A DNA stretch of 64,000 bases from the NCBI RefSeq assembly GCF_000344685.1, contig NW_006920423.1:271221-335220 (forward strand). The letters run 5' to 3'. The notes below the pieces were generated by a model. It was not told the origin of the DNA and ran no database searches. It saw only the letters and a program-made list of their open reading frames with translations. This stretch comes from Gloeophyllum trabeum ATCC 11539 (taxonomy: Eukaryota > Basidiomycota > Agaricomycetes > Gloeophyllales > Gloeophyllaceae). Below are positions 58,852-64,000 of the stretch, one piece after another; positions within the stretch are counted from its first letter, which is position 1, and each line of letters begins with the position of its first letter. Position numbers and translations under genes: made by a program.

Positions 58852-59392
58852 CTATTGGATATAAGCATCGCATACCCAACCCGTCACAAACGCAAAGACG
58901 CCTTTATGGACTATGTCCACAATCTGCTCATTCACGGGCCATGTCCACGGCGGCGCGCCGACGCCCGTCCAATTCTCCAGCGTCTGGTCAATCAGCAACC
59001 GGATCCCCGTGAACATGAAGTCAGCAAAAGGCCCCCGGATGCCGTAGACGGACATGGTGGCGCGTATGACAGCGGCGAGGGCACCCTGGCCGTAGTGCAT
59101 CGCCCAGTTGAGGTGCGTTATTTGGCTGTCGGGCCGCCACGGATACCCGAGCAGCTTCTCGAGGGTGTGCCCTGGGACGTAGCTGCTTGGGCGTTTTGTG
59201 AACGCCTGTTCGAGCCTCTCTCCGAGTGTCATACTACGAGAAGGAATTAGTGAGCTTGAGATAAGTATAGTCTGATGGGTTTGAAGCTGACCATGCAACG
59301 CCGACCAGACCAGCACCGAGGCCGATCACGACCACAGTCCCGAACCCCATCGATGGACGGGGCCGGTCGTAGAGGGTTGTTCTGCGCGACAT
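58852..59392 (-). CDS. small membrane protein of unknown function, 160 aa
   Basis: Exons 59392-59292 and 59233-58852, with a 58-bp intron; 161 codons in phase. The start MSRRTTLYDRPRPSMGFGTV leads into one hydrophobic segment (VVVIGLGAGLVGVAC). The rest reads GERLEQAFTKRPSSYVPGHT, YPWRPDSQITHLNWAMHYGQ, GPFADFMFTGIRLLIDQ, and a weakly hydrophobic end (VHKGVFAFVTGWVCDAYI). The pattern HLNWAMHYGQGALAAVIR recalls membrane proteins with conserved His in a helix. I recognise no named family. The N-terminal Arg residues before the helix could act in mitochondrial or ER targeting. Support comes from the long open second exon and the clean intron. Confidence 0.72.
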
Positions 59393-61938
59393 CCTAAGCG
59401 TATATGACGGTTTCTGTTGATTGGCTGAGATCAAGGAACGATATGAAGCCCTCACTAAGTCGAGTATACGTATATATTGTCTTCAGTGACGTCAGTGGGT
59501 GTGGAGTCCCATACTATGGTACATATACCGCCAAGACTTCCACTGCTGTCATTGCGATCGTCACCAGTCATTGAGACGGGAAGACGGCGAACTCATTATC
59601 CTGAAATCATAGCTGGGAGCAGCTGAGCTTAGGAGTAGGAGGACTAACGCGAGTAAGTTGATAATCGACGGCGCACCAGAATAATGAGGGGCAAAGCACA
59701 GTGGCTGGCACGACGCCCTTGTATGGACTCTCAGAAACCGAGTTACTTCGGCTTTTGAGCTTGCAAAGAGAATCAGAGCGCTTGGACTCAAGTATGTACA
59801 TTGGGGATATGAGGAGATAAGTAGAAGGACGTCTAGAAAAGCAGAGGATGCGCATGCTTTACAAGGTCACATATATTTGAACTTGCCGTACCATCGTGGA
59901 GTCGTGATCATTGTCAAGGCGAAGAGTGCAATGACCGTGACCGGACCCTGTGGCCCGCCGCCACATTCGTCCGGAATACGCCGACGCCACACCTCATTCG
60001 AGCCGTGACCACTGACTATTCAGCAAGGCGAAGACCTCCATTATACCCAGGGCCGCTATCTGCCTAGAAGTAGGCTCTCGTAAGATTTCGAGCTTCTTCG
60101 CCGGGACAGGTGCCTAACGATCTCTAAGGATAGGTCAAGGTCAAGAATAACTTACTACTTTTCGAGGCGAACAATGGCTCGGGCTGCGAGCGCTGAATCA
60201 CACACTCACTGGCGTCTAGAGGCAACTTATGACGATGCACTCCCTTACCCTTAGGTGAGTGGTGGTCGCGATTGTGGAAGACTAAGACAAAGGCTAGTGC
60301 TTATCAGGACCACTAAAGCCTGTTCCTCTGGCTGGGCTTCGATTTCGAACCTCGGGCAGTAACTACTGTCCCTGCCCGACGTGCTTCCGCGGACTTTGAA
60401 GCTGCTGATGCTGGTCGTATCTTCTGGTGACGCCGTCGGCATATGGCCCTATCTTCGAGCTCTGGATGGATGTGGATGTGCCCATGCCAGGAACTTGTTG
60501 GCAGCTCGACGGGATCTTAGAGGAGCGTTCTGAAGGTCCGTGACCCGTCTGGGTTGTGTGGGTTTCGCGGGAACTTGTTCCGAGTCGAGTGGCGGCCACA
60601 ACGTCCCTACCAGGTATTTCCTCAGGCTGGTTCACGTAAATCGTTCCCCCCTTCATTCCGGATTCGCGCGGGGCTCCATCAAATTAAATGGGCGGCACCG
60701 TGGAATTGCAAGGTGAGGACACGGATCCTGACTCTTGTTCGCAAGGATCACGATCGGTGTCACTGTTCTACTCTCACGCGGAATGGAAGTCAATGCAGAT
60801 TGTACGTCCCAATCTCTCTGGCAGGCTGCATCATGGGATCGCATGATAGATATGACACCAGGCAGCCCTATACCTGGCTGCGCAGCGGGTAGGAGAAATA
60901 TCGGTGAGGTAAGGCTCTCCGCTCTGAGTCAGGGGGGCGCTGTGTCAGGCGTCCCGCCTCGTTCTCACCCGCTTTCGAGGAGAATTTCTGCAGGGGCGTG
61001 GGACGCGCGCGAGCAGTGTCTATGGTCTGCGCGCCAGGCTGGGTCTTCTCCCGCGATGCGGGGTTGTCAGGTGTGGCGGTTCCCGTACTCAGACAGCACT
61101 CCGCACACCGGCACCTGCGGCTGATGGATCAATTTGGTGCTTAGAAAGGGGATCCCATGCTTCGTTGAGATCCATGGTGTCGCGAAGAATGCAAGAACCG
61201 GCTGATCGACTGGGAAGACAAGAGCCTGATTCCCCTAGGGACTGACATTCGTATTCAGTCATGATAGGAGTCGGATGTTGCGATCGACGCGTACAGCAGT
61301 CTTTTGTTTCATTGTACCGTCCATTGTATGGTTCAATGTACGGTGGCGGGCTGCAGAGCGGGCGGTTAGAAAATGAATTCGCCGTTGGTATGCTACGTCA
61401 ATGGGCCTGGCCAGAGCGGGATCAAATCACAGCAGACAGAAAGTTGCCGTGCCGAGCGTCGCGCCATGCACCCGTGCATTCCTATTTCGAGTGCATTCCC
61501 CGTTCTGAGCCCGACGCGCGATGCCTGATTAACTTGCGCCTGATTGCCAGGGGGAGCCAGTACTTCCGCGTAGCAGAACAGCAGAAAAACATACAGAAAT
61601 GTGCCAGGAAATGGAGGGCGCCGGCGTGCACAGCGGCGAGGGAGTTAATTATGGCTGTCATAAGTCGCCGGTAATCTTGTAAAGAACACATGGAAATAAA
61701 ATGCCGGCGCGTCGATGGATCTTCGGGGTCCGCTCGCTTAGCAGGCCAACCCACGCTTAACCTAATTTTCCTACCGACCCAAGTGCTAGCCGTTGACGTC
61801 CCCGTCCTCTGTCCCTGTCCTCTCTTTTGCTTCCGTCCTCCCTGTCCCTCCCCTCTCCTAGGCGTCGACGTCGTCGACGGCGGCCCCCCTTACAGCATCT
61901 GCGACGGCGACCGCGCAGATTCTGCCTTGGCTATACCG
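59393..61938. other. 2.5 kb without a confident gene
   Basis: A minus-strand frame at 60656-60363 (MKGGTIYVNQPEEIPGRDVV onward, Ser/Thr/Gln-rich, 97 codons) could be coding but has no motif or splice support. The last few hundred bases before 61939 carry pyrimidine-rich tracts typical of fungal promoters. Confidence 0.4.
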
Positions 61939-64000
61939 ATGGAGACGTCAGCCGCATCACACTCGCCCGTCAAAAGCGCGGCGGTCTCGTCTAACGGAGG
62001 AGCACAGCCGCCAGCTATGCACAATAGCTCGTCCGCGCACGGTGGTGGATCGTACGCCTTTCCTCTCGTATTCCTACCTCCACCTCCTGTTGACTTGGAA
62101 GTGATGCTTGCGGATAGACAACTGCGGTCCCGGATAACAGTCGTGTGTGCCGAGGTGGGTCCAGTGGTGACTAGCGGCGTTTGCTCAACTCAAACTGGGT
62201 GTATGCGCTATTATATGCGCCGTCTCTGGCTGTAGTGCAAGCGTCTCAAGCTCAAATGTGACCGCCGCACCCCGTGCGGCTCGTGTACGAAGCGGGACTG
62301 CATAGAGAAATGCGTGTACTCGCCAGCCGCAGCAGAGAAAATGTGAGTCCCCTCGGCGCCACGTCCTCTTCAGGTTCACGGCCATTAATCCCTGCTCTTA
62401 TCTCGCATTCCCTATTTCTTATCCTATGCCTCTCCCCAGCGATGTCCAGTCCCTACACAACCGACTTCTCGCCACCGAAGCGCAGCTCTCCCAAGTACTC
62501 TCCGGGCGCATTCCTATTCCCCACTCTATCTCCTCCTCGTCCTCCCTTCCGTCGTATAATGATCGTGCTTTACTAGCGGTAGGTGTCTCGGGTTCCAGTG
62601 TAGTCATTAGCTTGGAAGACGTTGCGGGTCTATGGCTAGAAGAGCTCGATATCAGCGCCGATGGACTCACTCATCACTCTTCTCCATCGGCATCAGACGT
62701 CCAGCAGGAGCAGTCGAGCGTATCCTCGCCAAGCCAGCCGCACCCTCGCGTCAAGCTAGAACCCGCGCCGCCGACCCTCCCCTCGCTACCGCCATTCTCC
62801 ACGCCGTCGTCAATTTCCTCCATCCTCTTATCGCTCCCTCCCTACCAGTCCTATTTCCGCCAACCCAGTACCACCTCCCCCGATGCCCTTCCCGCACCCG
62901 ACCTCCCAACAGTCACCCCCGCGATCTTCGCGCACCTCCCCGCGCACCCGCGCCTGCGCGAGGCGCTGCTCGGCAAGTGCGAGCACATGCACCGGCTGCA
63001 CCCGTCGTTCAACTGGTTCCACTTCAAGCGGCGCGTGCGCGCGCTGTTCGACACGAACATCAGCACGGGGATCGACCGGGCCGCCGCGCACGAAATCCTC
63101 TTTGGCAAGGGCCCGGGCTCCCCTGCGCGGAAGGCGGAGGCGCCGCGGCATACCCTGAGCTTCTTCGCGGCTGTGGCGGCGGCGCTGGAACTCGGCGCGC
63201 TCGCGTGGAAGGAGGAGGGGTACGAGGGCCTCGAGGCGATGCGTGAGGACGGGGACGCCGAGCCTCAAGTGGGTAAGGACGGGAAGCGGCCTAGAAAGGC
63301 CAAGGCTGGTAAGGCGTCTTCAGGACCGGCGAGTGAAGGCGGGCGGGAGGCGCTCCAGCACCCAGACCCGGCGGCGCTGTATGCGCTCTCGCGGCAGGCG
63401 CTGGATATTTTCGAGATGTTCCACCCGCATGATTTGGATTTCCTCGTCGCGATGGATATGCAGGTGCTCTTCCTGCTGCATGATGGGATTCCGAATATCA
63501 GCAGCGTTGTTTTCCCCATGGTGCGCGTTTTTCTTTTCCGTTTGGTGCGGCGCATATAGTAGATAGAATTGCCATTTGTTTTCGTGTCCTTGTCATCACT
63601 TTCTGCCATTCTTCTATCTTACTGCGTTATATGCCCATATACGACGGCTACTGACTCAGATTTCTTCGCCCTCGTTTCGGCAGGTTGGGAAGATGGTGAA
63701 CGTCGCGCGGGCGATGGGCTTAGCCATGGACCCAGACGAGTTTCCCTCCAGATACAGTCTTTTCGAAGCGGAGACAAGACGGCGGATATGGTGGGATGTC
63801 TTCTACTACGACCTGTATGCCATTTCCCTTCTTACTGGTGTGCCATGGTGTGTTCAACGGCTTCGCCAGATTCGTGTCAGACTGCATGGGGCACCCTCCT
63901 TTGATCGCTGACAACTCGCACACTACCAAAATCCCGGTGTCGGATGTGGACGAGGAACGATTCGTCCCAGAGTCGATAGAAATCCCGACGTGCAAGGAGG
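61939..64000 (+). CDS. Zn2Cys6 transcription factor, 3' end outside window
   Basis: Exons 61939-62154, 62236-62342, 62440-63520, 63684-63814 and 63870-64000 (cut by the window end) join in phase. The binuclear cluster CAECKRLKLKC and CGSCTKRDCIEKC spans the first intron and has the spacing CX2CX6CX5CX2CX8C. It is followed by DVQSLHNRLLATEAQLSQVL, the linker helix. The fungal-specific TF domain has HLPAHPRLREALLGKCEHMH, LDIFEMFHPHDLDFLVAMDM, SRYSLFEAETRRRIWWDVFY, and SDCMGHPPLIADNSHTTKIP. The start at 61939 (METSAASHSPVKSAAV) is the nearest plausible ATG, but the in-frame ATGs at 61690, 62017 and 62104 are alternatives. Cluster wording is close to the factor at 4970. Target genes are unknown. 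Confidence 0.88.

Noticed and set aside
60363..60656. 97-codon minus-strand frame starting MKGGTIYVNQ
   Set aside because: It could be coding, but has no splice partner or motif, so it is not listed as a gene.
1..64000. tRNA, rRNA, CRISPR arrays and bacterial-type terminators
   Set aside because: No cloverleaf with a GGTTCRANTCC box, rRNA block or regularly spaced repeat was seen, and the genome is eukaryotic.

Overview
The window looks like nuclear DNA of a filamentous basidiomycete (Agaricomycete, perhaps Polyporales). Genes are split by many short GT-AG introns, mostly 45-75 bp. The gene content fits this lineage: two Zn2Cys6 regulators, a velvet factor, 1,3-beta-glucan synthase, a battenin/CLN3 homologue, small cysteine-rich secreted proteins and a CaaX mating-pheromone precursor. 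No bacterial-style operon, CRISPR array, rRNA or tRNA was seen. All gene models were spliced by eye from reading frame, splice sites and family motifs; no alignment or search was run.

Layout. 0-12.3 kb: an unrecognised two-exon gene, a 13-exon Zn2Cys6 factor with two micro-exons, a TB2/DP1/HVA22 membrane protein, a BAH-PHD chromatin reader and a velvet factor. 12.3-19.6 kb: 7.3 kb in which I find no gene. 19.6-25.5 kb: glucan synthase. 25.8-27 kb: a broken unrecognised locus. 29.3-35.6 kb: the tiny pheromone precursor behind a TATA box, a two-helix membrane protein, CLN3/BTN1, and a long-tailed SLX1 nuclease convergent with CLN3. 35.9-40.5 kb: two F-box-like paralogues, then a Tda3-like FAD oxidoreductase. 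40.7-45 kb: an unrecognised gene, a degenerate inverted-repeat element and two small secreted cysteine-rich proteins. 45-49.7 kb: a divergent pair of an MFS anion permease and a Gfo/Idh/MocA oxidoreductase. 50.6-51.8 kb: a third F-box-like paralogue. 52.2-58.4 kb: a head-to-tail duplication of the folate gene FOL1. 58.8-59.4 kb: a small membrane protein. 61.9 kb to the end: a second Zn2Cys6 factor, cut by the window edge.

The most notable points are these. (1) The window holds a 37-aa CaaX pheromone precursor. (2) The second FOL1 copy keeps every exon and splice site, but has one in-frame TAA and altered catalytic loops in both its HPPK and DHPS domains. (3) A three-member family of about 320-aa F-box-like genes is scattered over 15 kb; one member has a 31-bp intron. 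(4) Micro-exons of 10, 12, 14 and 21 nt are each required to rebuild conserved protein motifs. (5) The PHD finger of the BAH-PHD protein appears to have its last zinc-ligand pair displaced to the extreme C-terminus.

Functionally the region is a mix of cell-wall synthesis, DNA repair, chromatin and regulation genes. The one pair that looks coordinated is the MFS permease and Gfo/Idh/MocA oxidoreductase, which share a promoter containing a CGG/CCG inverted repeat of the kind Zn2Cys6 factors bind.
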